Assembly: GCA_947089425.1 (NCBI GenBank)
Contig: CAMUKG010000004.1
Coordinates: 1 to 64,000 of the forward strand
Direction: 5' to 3'
Origin: an uncultured Clostridia bacterium
GTDB lineage: Bacteria; Bacillota; Clostridia; Christensenellales; Pumilibacteraceae
DNA: 64,000 bases
Shown here: in pieces, positions 25,321 to 35,500 of the stretch
Numbering within the stretch: the first letter of the stretch is position 1
How the letters are laid out: each line of letters opens with the position of its first letter
Notes under the pieces: model-generated
Database searches by the model: none
The model's input: only the letters and a program-made list of their open reading frames with translations
What the model was told of the DNA's origin: nothing
Translations under genes and position numbers: made by a program

Positions 25321-25361
25321 CTTGTTTTTACAGAGCTTTTCAATAAGTTAAAAAGCTGCCC

Positions 25362-26192
25362 TTATTTCTTCTCTTTAAAAACGTATCTGTATCGTAGCGG
25401 CGTGACGCCTTTCGCTTTTTTGAATACGCGCGAGAAATAGCAGGGGTCGGCGTAGCCGCAACGTTTGCCTATGTCGGCAACGTTGTCGTCGGTGGTTTCG
25501 AGCTCTTTGCACGCGAGCTCTATGCGTTTGTTTATTAAATATTGAACGGGGGATATTCCCGCGTTTTGGGAAAACAGGTGCGTAAGATAGTATTTGTTCA
25601 CGTATAGGCTTTTGCACACGCTGTCCATGTTTTTTATGTCGAGAAAGTGCTCGTCGAAATATTCTTTGGCGGCAATATAGCTCGCGTTTTCTTTGAATGT
25701 GAAATCGCTGTCGAAAGAAACGAGACGGACGGTAAATAAAAGTATGATTTTTAAGAGGTGCTCGGCAATAGCTTCTTTGAGCGGCTGAGCGCCTTCCGTT
25801 TCGGCTATGATTTGACTCATATAACAGCGCAACGGCTCGTAATACTCTTCGGTGTGCACAATGCAAAAGTCGCGTTCTTTCAAAACGGTGTCGGGCTCGT
25901 GTCCGTATAGTCGCAAATTGCCTATGCCCGCGAACAAAAGCTCGTGGGCGAGCGCCTCGTCGAAAAATTCGCGATGTTCGCAACCTTTGTTGCAAACAAT
26001 CAAATCGCCCGCCGCGAAAGGATAGGCAGAGCCGCTTATTTCGGCTTTTCCGCTTCCCGCCGCAATAAACAGAATTTCCACTCCGTCGGCTTCGTGCTTT
26101 TCGGTGAGCCAACCCGCTCCCTTATTGTGGAGCCCCGCATATAGCAGGCGAGGGCGTTGTCGAAGCAAAGTTTTTTTGGTTATGCCGCTCAT
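25362..26192 (-). CDS. AraC-family transcriptional regulator
   Basis: This 276-residue protein has an N-terminal cupin-type sensing domain (residues 25-140; EILFIAAGSGKAEISG, FAAGDLIVCNKGCEHREF) and a C-terminal double helix-turn-helix (about 172-270; SVCKSLYVNKYYLTHLFSQ, GISPVQYLINKRIELA, IGKRCGYADPCYFSRVFKK). This is the layout of sugar-responsive AraC regulators. The start ATG overlaps the parA stop by 4 bases (ATGA), so it is translationally coupled to parA. No sugar gene lies adjacent. Its targets are unknown; the microcompartment locus is a candidate because AraC proteins favour direct-repeat sites, but that is speculation. Confidence 0.88.
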   Translation of the reverse strand: MSGITKKTLLRQRPRLLYAGLHNKGAGWLTEKHEADGVEILFIAAGSGKAEISGSAYPFAAGDLIVCNKGCEHREFFDEALAHELLFAGIGNLRLYGHEPDTVLKERDFCIVHTEEYYEPLRCYMSQIIAETEGAQPLKEAIAEHLLKIILLFTVRLVSFDSDFTFKENASYIAAKEYFDEHFLDIKNMDSVCKSLYVNKYYLTHLFSQNAGISPVQYLINKRIELACKELETTDDNVADIGKRCGYADPCYFSRVFKKAKGVTPLRYRYVFKEKK

Positions 26193-27001
26193 AACGGGCG
26201 TTTTAAGGAATTTATGTTTTTGATGGGAGTGTATACGTCGTTGTTGCGTTTTAAAAGCTCTTCGGCAAGCGAAAGATAGGCAAGCGAACCCGTTGAGCGC
26301 GGTTCGTATTGCATAATGGGCACGCCGTAGCTCGTGGCTTCCACCAAGCGGATATTGCGGGGAATACGGGTGGAGAAAACTTTTTTGCCGAAAACTTTGA
26401 GAATTTCTTCCGCCACGTTATTCACAATGTTACTGCGTCCGTCGAACATTGTGAGCACCACGCCCTCAACTTCGAGCTGAGGGTTAAGATACTTTTTCGC
26501 AAGCTTTATCGTGTTCATAAGTTGGCTGAGCCCTTCGAGCGCGAAAAATTCGCCCTGAATGGGAATCAAAATCGAATCGGCAACCGTAATCGCGTTCACG
26601 GTGAGAAGCGCGAGCGACGGCGGACAATCGATTAGTATGTAGTCGTAGTGGTTGCGCAGTTCGCCGAGCGCGGATTTTAGCACCTTTTCGCGGTTGTCCA
26701 TGCTCACGAGTTCGATTTCGGCGCCCGAAAGGTCTATATTCGACGGAATAATGTCGAGGTTTTTTACGGTTGTGTGCTTAATGGAATCGGCGGCGGCGTC
26801 TTCGCCCACGAGCACGCTGTAAATCGATTTCGTGAGTTTGCGCTTTTCCACACCGAGACCGCTCGAAGTGCTTCCTTGCGGGTCGATGTCTATAAGCAAA
26901 ACTTTTTTGCCGAGCGCCGCAAGATAAGCGCCCAAATTTATTGTTGTGGTTGTTTTTCCAACGCCGCCCTTTTGGTTGGCTACCGCTATAATTTTCGACA
27001 T
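26189..27001 (-). CDS. parA: ParA/Soj chromosome-partitioning ATPase
   Basis: This 270-residue P-loop ATPase drives DNA segregation with ParB. The deviant Walker A KGGVGKTTTTINLG lies at about residues 11-24, the Walker A' LLIDIDPQG at 35-43 and Walker B YILIDCPPSL near 119-128. It aligns end to end with Bacillus Soj. A ribosome binding site (GAGGG) and promoter (27034-27062) precede it. ParB normally follows, but the next gene is an AraC regulator overlapping by 4 bases, and no parB is in the window. It may therefore be the chromosomal soj with parB elsewhere, or an orphan ParA with another cargo. Confidence 0.9.
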   Translation of the reverse strand: MSKIIAVANQKGGVGKTTTTINLGAYLAALGKKVLLIDIDPQGSTSSGLGVEKRKLTKSIYSVLVGEDAAADSIKHTTVKNLDIIPSNIDLSGAEIELVSMDNREKVLKSALGELRNHYDYILIDCPPSLALLTVNAITVADSILIPIQGEFFALEGLSQLMNTIKLAKKYLNPQLEVEGVVLTMFDGRSNIVNNVAEEILKVFGKKVFSTRIPRNIRLVEATSYGVPIMQYEPRSTGSLAYLSLAEELLKRNNDVYTPIKNINSLKRPL

Positions 27002-27033
27002 AGAAATCCCTCTCAGTTTATCCTATTCGGTTC

Positions 27034-27062
27034 ATTATAGCATAATGCAAAACTAAAATCAA
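27034..27062 (-). promoter_or_regulatory. Promoter of parA-araC
   Basis: On the minus strand TTGATT (27062-27057), 17 bases, TATAAT (27039-27034). Confidence 0.75.
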
Positions 27063-27089
27063 GTTTTTTGGGGTTCGTTCCTTTTTTGC

Positions 27090-27118
27090 TTGCGTTTTGG
27101 TGTTGAATCGTATATAAT
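27090..27118 (+). promoter_or_regulatory. Promoter of the 1625-aa surface protein gene
   Basis: TTGCGT (27090-27095), 17 bases, TATAAT (27113-27118). It is back to back with the parA promoter, 28 bp apart. Confidence 0.6.
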
Positions 27119-27164
27119 AATGAAAAACATATATAAATCAGGGAAGAAAAAAGGGAGGTTTGTA

Positions 27165-30100
27165 ATGGCAAAAAAATTCAAAGTGACGCTATCGGTGTTG
27201 CTTGCGGCGCTGTTGTGTTGCGCGCTTGCTCTCGGAATTGTGTCGGAGGGGGGACTTAATTTAACCGCAAGCGCGGTTGAAACGGTTAGCGTTTGGGACG
27301 GCAATCTTGCCGCCGCAGGTTGGCTCGACACCGAGTCAGACAAGGCGGTAGCGCCGAGCGAATATGTTGAGTATGCCGAAAATAAGACTATTACGCTCGG
27401 TTCGGCGGCGGCGCTCGCGTATTTTTCGCACGAGGTGTATGCCGACGTTTCGCACGAGTTGGACGGATACACCGTAACTCTTACCGTCGACATCGATTTG
27501 GGCGGGGAAAACAATTTGTGGATGCCTATCGGAACTACAGAGCGCAGTAATTTTCCCACAGTTCGCTTTTCGGGCGTTTTTGACGGAAACGGGCACACTA
27601 TATCGAATTTTTCTTCTAAACGTTTTTACGAAGCGATTTCTTACGATTCTACCGCAGGTTATTATATTGCATATACCAATAACGATGAGCAACACAAATT
27701 GCCGTTCGGAGTAAAAGACGGCGAGGAGTATTGTTACGGGTTGTTCGGAGTTACCGCCGACATAACCGTTCGTGATTTGACGGTAAAAGACGTTATGTTC
27801 GATATGCCGGGCAAAAACGCGGGTGCGTCCAAAACGCTTGTTACCGACGGCGTGGGTTCGATTATCGGCTTTAACGCGGGTTCTTGCGTGGTGGAACGTT
27901 GCACGGCGGGAACGCAAGACGGCGCCGACTCTATTAAAAACGTCATGGTTACGGGCGGTTTGGTGGGCAGAGCTTACGGCTATAATCAAGCCGACGGAGT
28001 TGTGCAAACGCCGTATCAAAATATCGAATTTATCGATTGCGTCAATTTTATCGATTTGGGCATAGAAAACGAAGCCGAGAAGAAAGGCGGCATTGCGGGA
28101 TTTGTTCAATCTTTTTCAACGGGTAAATTTGTAAACTGCAACAATTACGGCGACTTATACGGGCGGTATGTAGGCGGTATAGTGGCGCATTTTATGGGGA
28201 GCCAATCAAATCTCGGAAAGGCGGAAATTTCGAATTGCGTCAACTACGGAAATGTTACGGCTCGTTACGAGAAAGACAACGCTTTCGCAGGCGGCATAAT
28301 AGGGTTGATGCAATTCAATGCTTCGCACACTCTCGACGGCATAGCTATAAACGATTGCCGCAATTACGGAACGCTTCAAAGCAGTGTGGATAATGGTTGG
28401 TCGGGCGCGGGCGGCGTAACGGGATGGTTGCAGTTACCCGCCGAGCACGAAGATAAAATAATCGTTAAAAAATTCTTTAATTACGGCGATATTACGTCGG
28501 GTTTGCAAGGCGGCGGAATCTTCGGTTGGATAAGCGAAAAAAGTCCCGCGTTTTCGGGCGGTTTCTGCGGCGCTAACACAAGCGGCACAAATCAAGCTTA
28601 CATAGGGAGCGGCGTTGCGTCGACAACTCCCGAGTATTTTATAAACGCGAGTAATATTCCGAGCACGTCCGTAGCGGAAGCGGGAACGCCTACCGAGACA
28701 GCGACGCTTATATACGATGAAACCGATAATACGGTTGTAGTCGGTGCGAAATATGAGGGCGACGAATACTATAAGGTTGAAATACCGTCGTCGGTCACAA
28801 AAATAGAGCTCGGCGCGTTTGCGGGGCAAAGCAAACTTACGGAAGTGACGTTCGAAGCTGACGGCACGCTTTCCGAAATAGGCGATTGGGCATTTGCCGG
28901 CACGGGAATAAAAGAAATAGCGTTACCGAGCGGAGTGGAGAAAATCGGCGTGGCGGCGTTCGGCGATTGCGGAGCGCTTAAAAAGGCGGAACTTCCGAAC
29001 AGCGTGCAAAGCGTGGAACAGTCGGCTTTTGCAAACTGTGCGAGCAATTTGAATATATTCCTTTCTTCGTTCGAATTTACGGTCGGAAAATATGCGCTTC
29101 CGAGCGACGTTTATATAATCGCTTCCGACATGAATGCGTATAATTCGATTAAAGCCTCCGCGAATTTTGAGAAATACCGCGATGCGGCGACTTATCCCGT
29201 TACTCTCGAATACTACAATTTAAGTAGCGCCACAGCTGAGAAAGTAGCCGAAGAGACGCGGCTGTTCGGCAAGGCGTATAACGTTGTGAAAGACGCCGAC
29301 GGGCAATGGGCGGAGAACGCGAATATTACTGCTGTGGGACCTACCGCGTTTGTAAACACCTCTTGGCATACCGACGAGAATTGCACTGTTGCGGCGACGC
29401 TTGAAAACGTGGGCGCATTGCTTGCGGCGGAAGGCATGCAAACAATAAAACTGTATGCGCGCACGCTCGGCATAAGCGACTTGTTTATTCCGCGCAACGA
29501 TATTGTGTATGACGAAAACGCAACTTACGGCACAATCGCTATCAACGCGCTTTTGTCGAACAACAGCAAAAAAGTTACTAACGAAACCGTTGAAATTACG
29601 GCGTTCGAATATCCCGACGGAACTGCGGAAACGACTTCCGTTCCGGAGTCGTTCCATAATGCGGGAACATATACTGTGAAAATAACGGGTGACGACGCTT
29701 CCGAAACAACGGTGAAAATCGTAATTCATCGCGCGAAAGTGAATCTTGCCGACCGTTCTGCGCTCGAGTGGCGCGTTAACGGCGATATTTCTCTCCTTGA
29801 CCGCACGATATACATTTATAATAGAACCGACGGCGGAAAGTATCCGTCGCTGACGTTGCTACGCGACGGACAGCGTCCCGGCGGAGTGACATCCGCCGCG
29901 CCGAAAGAACTCGCGGTAATCGATTCGGTGGTGCGTGCTTCGGGAGGTAAGCTTACGCTAATGCCGAAAGAAAACGGCTTTACCGCAACGGGTAGCGCTC
30001 ATGAGCAAAAGGATGTGGGCGTGTATTCCTCAACTTATACTCTAACGGCGCTCAACGAAAATTACGTGCTTGAAAAGAGCGGCACGATTATAAATGCCGA

Positions 30101-32042
30101 CGCGCGCGGGCTTAGCGTAACGATTAACGACGACGGCACGGCTACCGTCACCAAGATTTGGTATGCCGTGAATATGAACAACTGGCTTGTGTCTTCTACG
30201 GGCGACTATAAAATAAATTCTCGCGGATACGGTTCGCCCATACCTTTCGAGATTCCTAAATTAGTGCACGGCGGCAATGACGATAACGGAAAAATAACGT
30301 ATGCGCTATATGACGCGCATGGCGAGTTGGGTGAATTTACGAACGTCGAGTTTTCCAAATATATGAACGGTTCTCTTCCCGCGGGAACATATCGTTTGCG
30401 CGTTAACGCGCCCGAAGTGACTTACACCGAAACGGACGCGAGCGGAAATGAAACAACCGTTCAATGCGCGCGGTTTTATCAGGATGTAACGTTTACCGTT
30501 GAAAAGGCGCGTTTCAACGGCGAACGCATAGCCGCGCTGCTCGATGCGCTAAACGGCAAAAGATTCGAGTGTATCGTAGGCGAAACGAATATGCGCGATG
30601 AAAATGCCGCAGTTCAAGCGGTTGTGAACGGAATTTTGGAGGAGTTGCGCGTGGCGCAACCCGTGAACCCGAAAGACAGCGTTTGGGCGCCGTCCGACAT
30701 AAAGCTTCAATTCAATCTCGCAAGCGCTATGAATAACGAATATAACTCTATTTTTATAAAACCTTCGACCGCGGGCGTTTACACCTATTATTTTCGCGTT
30801 GCGGCTAATAACTATATCGACGTGGCGTCGCGCGAAGACAGTTTGCTTTCGTTTACCGTTGCCGCTTACGGTATTGTGAACTTGCCGAGCTCTGCGGATT
30901 TATCCAAAGTTTATAACGGCGAGAAGCAAACTGCCGACATTGTGAGCGGAGAAGCTTATAGCGTGACGGGCAACGACGGCGGCGTGGATGCCGGCGAATA
31001 TGCCGTAACTCTTACGCTAAACGAACCCGATTGTCACCTTTGGGCAGGGCAGACGCTCGATAACAAGAGCGCCTCCTCCACGATTGCGTTTGTTATATCG
31101 AAAGCGTTAAACGAATTCATGGAGTCGCCCGACATAGTGCGCTGGGTGGCAGGCAAGTTTGACGAAAAAGAAAACGGCTTTATAGGCGCGGCAAAGTTCG
31201 GCGTAATAAACTACGTAATCACTGACGTTAACGACAAAGTTATATACGACATTTCGCGAGGAATAGACAAGCGAGCAAGCATGAAGGCGGGCGTATATAT
31301 TTTGAAAGCGACCGTCGACGGTAACGATAACTATAACGGACTTACGGAATCGTTTACCGTAAGAATACTCGCAAAAGCGGGCTTGGCTTGGTGGGCGACG
31401 CTTATAATAGTGCTCGGTTCGCTACTCGTTGCCGCCGCAATAATATTCATACTTTGGAAAAAAGGCGTATTCCAAATTCTTACGAGAAAACTTACCCTTG
31501 CCATTAGCACACGCGCAAGCGTAGAAGCCACAATCGCTTCGGTAATAGCGGCGAAAAAAATGGAAGAGGGTAGAAAGTCGCGCGAAGCGGCAATTCGCAA
31601 AGAGCGCAGGGAAGAGGCTAAAAAGAAAGCAGCCGAACAGCGCGCATTGCCCGCCGAAGAGAGAGCGGCGGCATTAGAGGCGAAAGCGCAGGCGGAAGAG
31701 GCAAAAGCCGAGAAGTTGCGCGCGAAAATAGAGGCTATGCGCAAGCGCGCCGAACGTATGCGCGAAGAGGCTACGGCGGAAGAGGCGGCAATCGCGGAAA
31801 GCGAAGCGGCGGCGACCGAAAACGAGAACGCTACTAAAACCGTCGTTCCCGACGCGGAAAACGAAGCTACGGTTTCGCAAGCGACCGAACCCGTAGCGGA
31901 AGAAGTCGCGGCAACGGAGCAAGAGTCGCCCGCTCCCGAAAACGAAGTTACGGTTTCGCAAGCGACCGAACCCGTAGCGGAAGAAGTCGCGGCATCGGAG
32001 CAAGAGTCGCCCGCTCCCGAAAACGAAGCGGAGAAGTCTTGA
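27165..32042 (+). CDS. Giant secreted single-pass membrane protein: GLUG-like, LRR_5 and cytoplasmic coiled coil
   Basis: The product has 1625 residues. An N-terminal signal peptide (VTLSVLLAALLCCALALG) leads to a GLUG-like repeat region (about 80-480; FDGNGHTISNFS, GGIAGFVQSFSTGKFVNC, GGIVAHFMGS). Residues 538-650 are BspA-type leucine-rich repeats (IPSSVTKIELGAFAGQSKL, LPSGVEKIGVAAFGDCGAL). Beta-rich modules follow, including MBG-like segments. A TM helix at about 1407-1432 (LIIVLGSLLVAAAIIFILW) is followed by basic residues and an Ala/Glu/Lys/Arg-rich coiled coil (about 1450-1550), then an acidic tail with two 27-residue repeats. Topology places the long N-part outside and the coiled coil in the cytosol. 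The start ATG has GGGAGG upstream. A 75-aa coiled-coil gene follows in the same operon. It is probably an adhesin or surface sensor with a cytosolic scaffold. Confidence 0.8.
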   Translation: MAKKFKVTLSVLLAALLCCALALGIVSEGGLNLTASAVETVSVWDGNLAAAGWLDTESDKAVAPSEYVEYAENKTITLGSAAALAYFSHEVYADVSHELDGYTVTLTVDIDLGGENNLWMPIGTTERSNFPTVRFSGVFDGNGHTISNFSSKRFYEAISYDSTAGYYIAYTNNDEQHKLPFGVKDGEEYCYGLFGVTADITVRDLTVKDVMFDMPGKNAGASKTLVTDGVGSIIGFNAGSCVVERCTAGTQDGADSIKNVMVTGGLVGRAYGYNQADGVVQTPYQNIEFIDCVNFIDLGIENEAEKKGGIAGFVQSFSTGKFVNCNNYGDLYGRYVGGIVAHFMGSQSNLGKAEISNCVNYGNVTARYEKDNAFAGGIIGLMQFNASHTLDGIAINDCRNYGTLQSSVDNGWSGAGGVTGWLQLPAEHEDKIIVKKFFNYGDITSGLQGGGIFGWISEKSPAFSGGFCGANTSGTNQAYIGSGVASTTPEYFINASNIPSTSVAEAGTPTETATLIYDETDNTVVVGAKYEGDEYYKVEIPSSVTKIELGAFAGQSKLTEVTFEADGTLSEIGDWAFAGTGIKEIALPSGVEKIGVAAFGDCGALKKAELPNSVQSVEQSAFANCASNLNIFLSSFEFTVGKYALPSDVYIIASDMNAYNSIKASANFEKYRDAATYPVTLEYYNLSSATAEKVAEETRLFGKAYNVVKDADGQWAENANITAVGPTAFVNTSWHTDENCTVAATLENVGALLAAEGMQTIKLYARTLGISDLFIPRNDIVYDENATYGTIAINALLSNNSKKVTNETVEITAFEYPDGTAETTSVPESFHNAGTYTVKITGDDASETTVKIVIHRAKVNLADRSALEWRVNGDISLLDRTIYIYNRTDGGKYPSLTLLRDGQRPGGVTSAAPKELAVIDSVVRASGGKLTLMPKENGFTATGSAHEQKDVGVYSSTYTLTALNENYVLEKSGTIINADARGLSVTINDDGTATVTKIWYAVNMNNWLVSSTGDYKINSRGYGSPIPFEIPKLVHGGNDDNGKITYALYDAHGELGEFTNVEFSKYMNGSLPAGTYRLRVNAPEVTYTETDASGNETTVQCARFYQDVTFTVEKARFNGERIAALLDALNGKRFECIVGETNMRDENAAVQAVVNGILEELRVAQPVNPKDSVWAPSDIKLQFNLASAMNNEYNSIFIKPSTAGVYTYYFRVAANNYIDVASREDSLLSFTVAAYGIVNLPSSADLSKVYNGEKQTADIVSGEAYSVTGNDGGVDAGEYAVTLTLNEPDCHLWAGQTLDNKSASSTIAFVISKALNEFMESPDIVRWVAGKFDEKENGFIGAAKFGVINYVITDVNDKVIYDISRGIDKRASMKAGVYILKATVDGNDNYNGLTESFTVRILAKAGLAWWATLIIVLGSLLVAAAIIFILWKKGVFQILTRKLTLAISTRASVEATIASVIAAKKMEEGRKSREAAIRKERREEAKKKAAEQRALPAEERAAALEAKAQAEEAKAEKLRAKIEAMRKRAERMREEATAEEAAIAESEAAATENENATKTVVPDAENEATVSQATEPVAEEVAATEQESPAPENEVTVSQATEPVAEEVAASEQESPAPENEAEKS
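31860..32021 (+). repeat. 81-bp in-frame tandem repeat (two copies)
   Basis: 31860-31940 and 31941-32021 encode two near-identical 27-residue units (starting NEATVSQATEPVAEEV and NEVTVSQATEPVAEEV) in the acidic tail of the giant surface protein. They differ at only two bases that I can see, so the duplication is recent or kept uniform. Confidence 0.85.
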
Positions 32043-32094
32043 TTTTCAAAAAAACGATACAATAAAAATAAAAACAAAAAAAGGAGAAAAGGAA

Positions 32095-32322
32095 ATGTCG
32101 TTAAGAAAAGATTTGGCAAAAGAAATTCAGCTTTTGGAAGGCGAAATCAAAGAGCTCGAAATTAAGCGCACCCGTTCTATGGCGGCGCTCATGGAGTCGC
32201 TCATCAGTAAGCGAGAACCCGAAGAGGACGAGATGCAATTTTTCCGTCAATTCACTGCCGAAATCGAGGTGAAGCGCTCCAAGCTCGCAGACTTGACGAA
32301 CCAACTCAAAAGCATAGTGTAA
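32095..32322 (+). CDS. Small coiled-coil protein
   Basis: The product has 75 residues and is almost wholly helical: two heptad-rich segments (LRKDLAKEIQLLEGEIKELE and AEIEVKRSKLADLTNQLKSI) around a KREPEEDE turn, consistent with a helical hairpin. It starts 52 bases after the giant surface protein gene with AAGGAGAAAAGG upstream and ends before a terminator, so the two are co-transcribed. A partner of the giant protein's cytosolic coiled coil is a reasonable guess. No family is recognised. Confidence 0.75.
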   Translation: MSLRKDLAKEIQLLEGEIKELEIKRTRSMAALMESLISKREPEEDEMQFFRQFTAEIEVKRSKLADLTNQLKSIV

Positions 32323-32347
32323 TCAATAAGAAAAATTTGTAATAAGT

Positions 32348-32385
32348 GCAAAAAACCGAGAGGAACAAGACCTTTCGGTTTTTTG
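32348..32385 (+). terminator. Terminator of the surface-protein operon
   Basis: GCAAAAAACCGAGAGG pairs with CCTTTCGGTTTTTTGC around AACAAGA. Confidence 0.9.
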
Positions 32386-32455
32386 CGTTTTGTTGAAAAA
32401 AGCCGCTTAGCGCGAGCGCGGAAAAATTTTCCGAAATTTATTTTGGTTCAAACTC

Positions 32456-32485
32456 TTGACAATTCGCGGAATTAGGGTGTATAAT
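32456..32485 (+). promoter_or_regulatory. rpoBC promoter
   Basis: TTGACA (32456-32461), 18 bases, TATAAT (32480-32485): both boxes perfect. The start is near 32492, giving an 83-nt leader before rpoB. Confidence 0.85.
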
Positions 32486-32574
32486 AAACGCTGTGCGTTG
32501 TGCGCTTTTTTTGTTCGCGCGCACGTATTATTAGGTTTATTTACGTAAAAAATTATTCGGATAGAGGAGTAAAC

Positions 32575-35500
32575 ATGGCCGAAAGAACTATCAAAACGGT
32601 GAAATACGGAAACACCGAGCGCAAAAGTTTCGCGCAAATTCAAGAAGTCATCGACATGCCGTACCTCATAGAGGTGCAAAAGGCGAGTTACGAAGAATTC
32701 TTGAAAAACGGGATAGACGAAGTGTTTAAAGATTTTTCGCCTATCACCGATTTTTCGAACAGAATCGAACTGCACTTTTTGGGACACAAGCTCGAAGACA
32801 AGCCCAAATACACCGAAAAAGAGTGTAAAGACCGCGACGCGACCTATGCCGCGCCTTTAAAGGTGAACGTACGCCAAATCAAGACGGAAACGGGCGAAGT
32901 TATAGAGCAAGAAGTGTATATGGGTGATTTCCCACTCATGACGCCTAACGGCTCGTTTATAATAAACGGCGCCGAGCGCGTTGTGGTGAGCCAGCTCGTG
33001 CGTTCTCCCGGCGTGTACTTCAACTTTACGCCCGACCATAAAACGGGTCAGCCGCACTATAACGCCACTAACATTCCGTCGCGCGGTGCGTGGCTCGAAT
33101 TTGCCGAAGACGACAAGGGCGTGCTTTGGGTTCAGGTAGACCGTATGCGCAAAGTGCAGGCGAGCGTTCTCATGCGTACGCTTGCGTCGGTTACCGGAGA
33201 CGAAAAGTTTAGAAATAACGAAAAGCGCAGTTGGATAGCTCCCGACTATCCCATATCTTCGGACGAGGATATTATAGCGCTGTTTCACAACGAGCCGCTC
33301 ATTGTGGGCACGGTTGATAAAGACATGGCTAAAACTCCCGACGAAGGACTTGTGGAATTGAACCGCAAGCTAAGGCCGGGCGAAGTTCCCAACGTGGACA
33401 GTATTCGCGGGTATATAGAGGGCTTGTTCTTCGACCGCAGAAAATACGACTTAAGCCGCGTGGGAAGATATAAATACAATAAAAAGCTCGCGCTTGCCGC
33501 CCGTCTCGCGGGGCAGACGGCAGCCGAAGACGTTATTGACGCCGACGGCGTTTTGTACGTGAAGAGCGGCGACGTAATCGAAGAGTCGGTTGCAATCAAT
33601 ATTCAAAACGCGGGCATAAATCAAGTTGCGGTGAAAGTGGGCGACGAGGGCGAAGGCGTTCATATAGTTATGGGCAATCGCCACGTTGACCTTAAAAATT
33701 ACGTTTCGTGCGAACCGAGCGAACTCGGTATAAATGAAAAAGTATATTACCCCGTGCTTCGCGCACTCCTCGACGAAGCGGCGGGCGACGAAAAAGCTCT
33801 TTACGAACTCGTTAAGCAAAACGCCGACCGTCTTGTGGCAAAACATTTGCTTGTAGACGACGTTGTGGCTACAATCAACTATTTAATAGGACTTCGCTAC
33901 GGCGTGGGTTATGTTGACAATATCGACCATCTCGGCAATCGTCGCGTGCGCAGTGTGGGCGAATTGCTTCAAAATCAGTTCCGCATCGGTATTGCAAGGT
34001 TGGAGCGCGTGATTCGCGAACGTATGCAAATTCAAAACGAATCCGAAGTTTCGCCTCAAAGCCTTATAAACATACGCCCCATTGCAAGCGCCATAAAAGA
34101 ATTTTTCGGCTCAAGCCAGCTCAGCCAATTCATGGACGAGAGCAATCCCATAGCCGAGTTAACGCACAAGCGCAAGCTTTCCGCACTCGGGCCGGGCGGA
34201 CTCAACCGCGAGCGCGCGAGCTTCGAGGTTCGCGACGTGCACTACACGCACTATTCGCGCATGTGCCCCATAGAGACGCCCGAAGGACAGAACATAGGTC
34301 TTATATCGTCGCTGAGTAGCTACGCGCGCATAAACGAATACGGCTTTATTGAAGCGCCTTATCGCAAAGTCGAAAAGGTGCTCGACGACGCGGGCAACGT
34401 AATAAACGGCAGAGTTACCGATAAGGTCGAATATATGCCCGCCGACGAAGAAGACCGCTATCGTGTGGCGCAAGCGGGCGAACCGCTCGACGAAAACGGT
34501 TGTTTTGTGAACAGCCGTGTGCTCATGCGCTATCGCGAAGACATATCCGAAGTCGACAAAACGGAAATAGACTATATTGACGTTTCGCCTCGCCAAATGA
34601 TAAGCGTGGCAACGGCGCTCATTCCTTTCCTTGAAAACGACGACACCAACCGCGCGCTCATGGGCAGTAACATGCAACGTCAAGCGGTGCCTCTTCTCAA
34701 ACCCGAAGCTCCCATAGTGGGCACGGGCATAGAGCATAAAATCGCCTACGATTCAGGCGTTATGGTTATAGCGCGCGAGGGCGGCGAAGTCAGCTATGTT
34801 GACGCGAACGAAATCATAGTGCTCGAAAGCGGCGGAAGCGTGGCGCGCTACACTCTTAAAAAATTCATCGGCTCCAATCAAGGCACTTGCATAAACCAAC
34901 GCCCCTTAGTTTTCAAAGGCGAAAAGGTGCGCAAAGGTCAGGTGCTTGCCGACGGTCATTCCACCCAAAACGCCGAACTCGCGCTCGGCAGAAACATTCT
35001 TATAGGTTTCATGGCGTGGGAGGGCTATAACTACGAGGACGCAATTTTGATATCCGAACGCCTCGTTAAAGACGACGTGTTCACTTCCATTCATATAGAA
35101 GAGCACGAACTCGAAGCGCGCGACACAAAGCTCGGCGAAGAGGAAATCACGCGCGATATACCGAACGTAGGCGACGACGCTCTTAAAAACCTTGACGAAG
35201 ACGGCATTATTCGCGTGGGCGCCGAAGTTGACAGCGGCGATATTTTGGTGGGCAAGGTTACGCCTAAGGGTGAAACGGAGCTCACTCCCGAAGAGCGTTT
35301 GCTCCGCGCCATATTCGGCGAAAAAGCTCGCGAAGTGCGCGACACAAGTTTGCGCGTGCCTCACGGCGAGGGCGGCATAGTGGTTGACGTAAAAGTATTC
35401 ACCCGCGCCAACCGCGACGAAATGAGTCCGGGCGTTAACAAACTCGTTCGCGTGTATATAGCGCAAAAGCGTAAGATAAGCGTTGGCGACAAAATGGCGG

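Larger units (their letters stand above)
24883..25361. other. Gene-free 479-bp interval with hairpins and repeats
   Basis: No coding sequence with a ribosome binding site is visible. The interval holds a plus-strand terminator-like hairpin at 24962-24990 (GCCCTCTT/AAGAGGGC then CTTTTT), a repeat-family-A copy at 24989-25015, a second hairpin with T-run at 25091-25117 (GGGAAGACAC/GTGTCTTCCC then TTTT), a strong stem near 25238-25276 (GGGCGGGA/TCCCGCCC), and a family-C repeat at 25284-25320. This could be repeat-derived filler or one or more small structured RNAs. No signature of RNase P, tmRNA, SRP or 6S RNA is convincing. Confidence 0.5.

Noticed and set aside
24883-25361. RNase P RNA, tmRNA, SRP RNA or 6S RNA.
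   Set aside because: GGAAAGTC near 25233 recalls an RNase P motif, but the matching P4 partner and the other conserved blocks are missing. No Ala-tRNA-like end or SRP tetraloop is seen.
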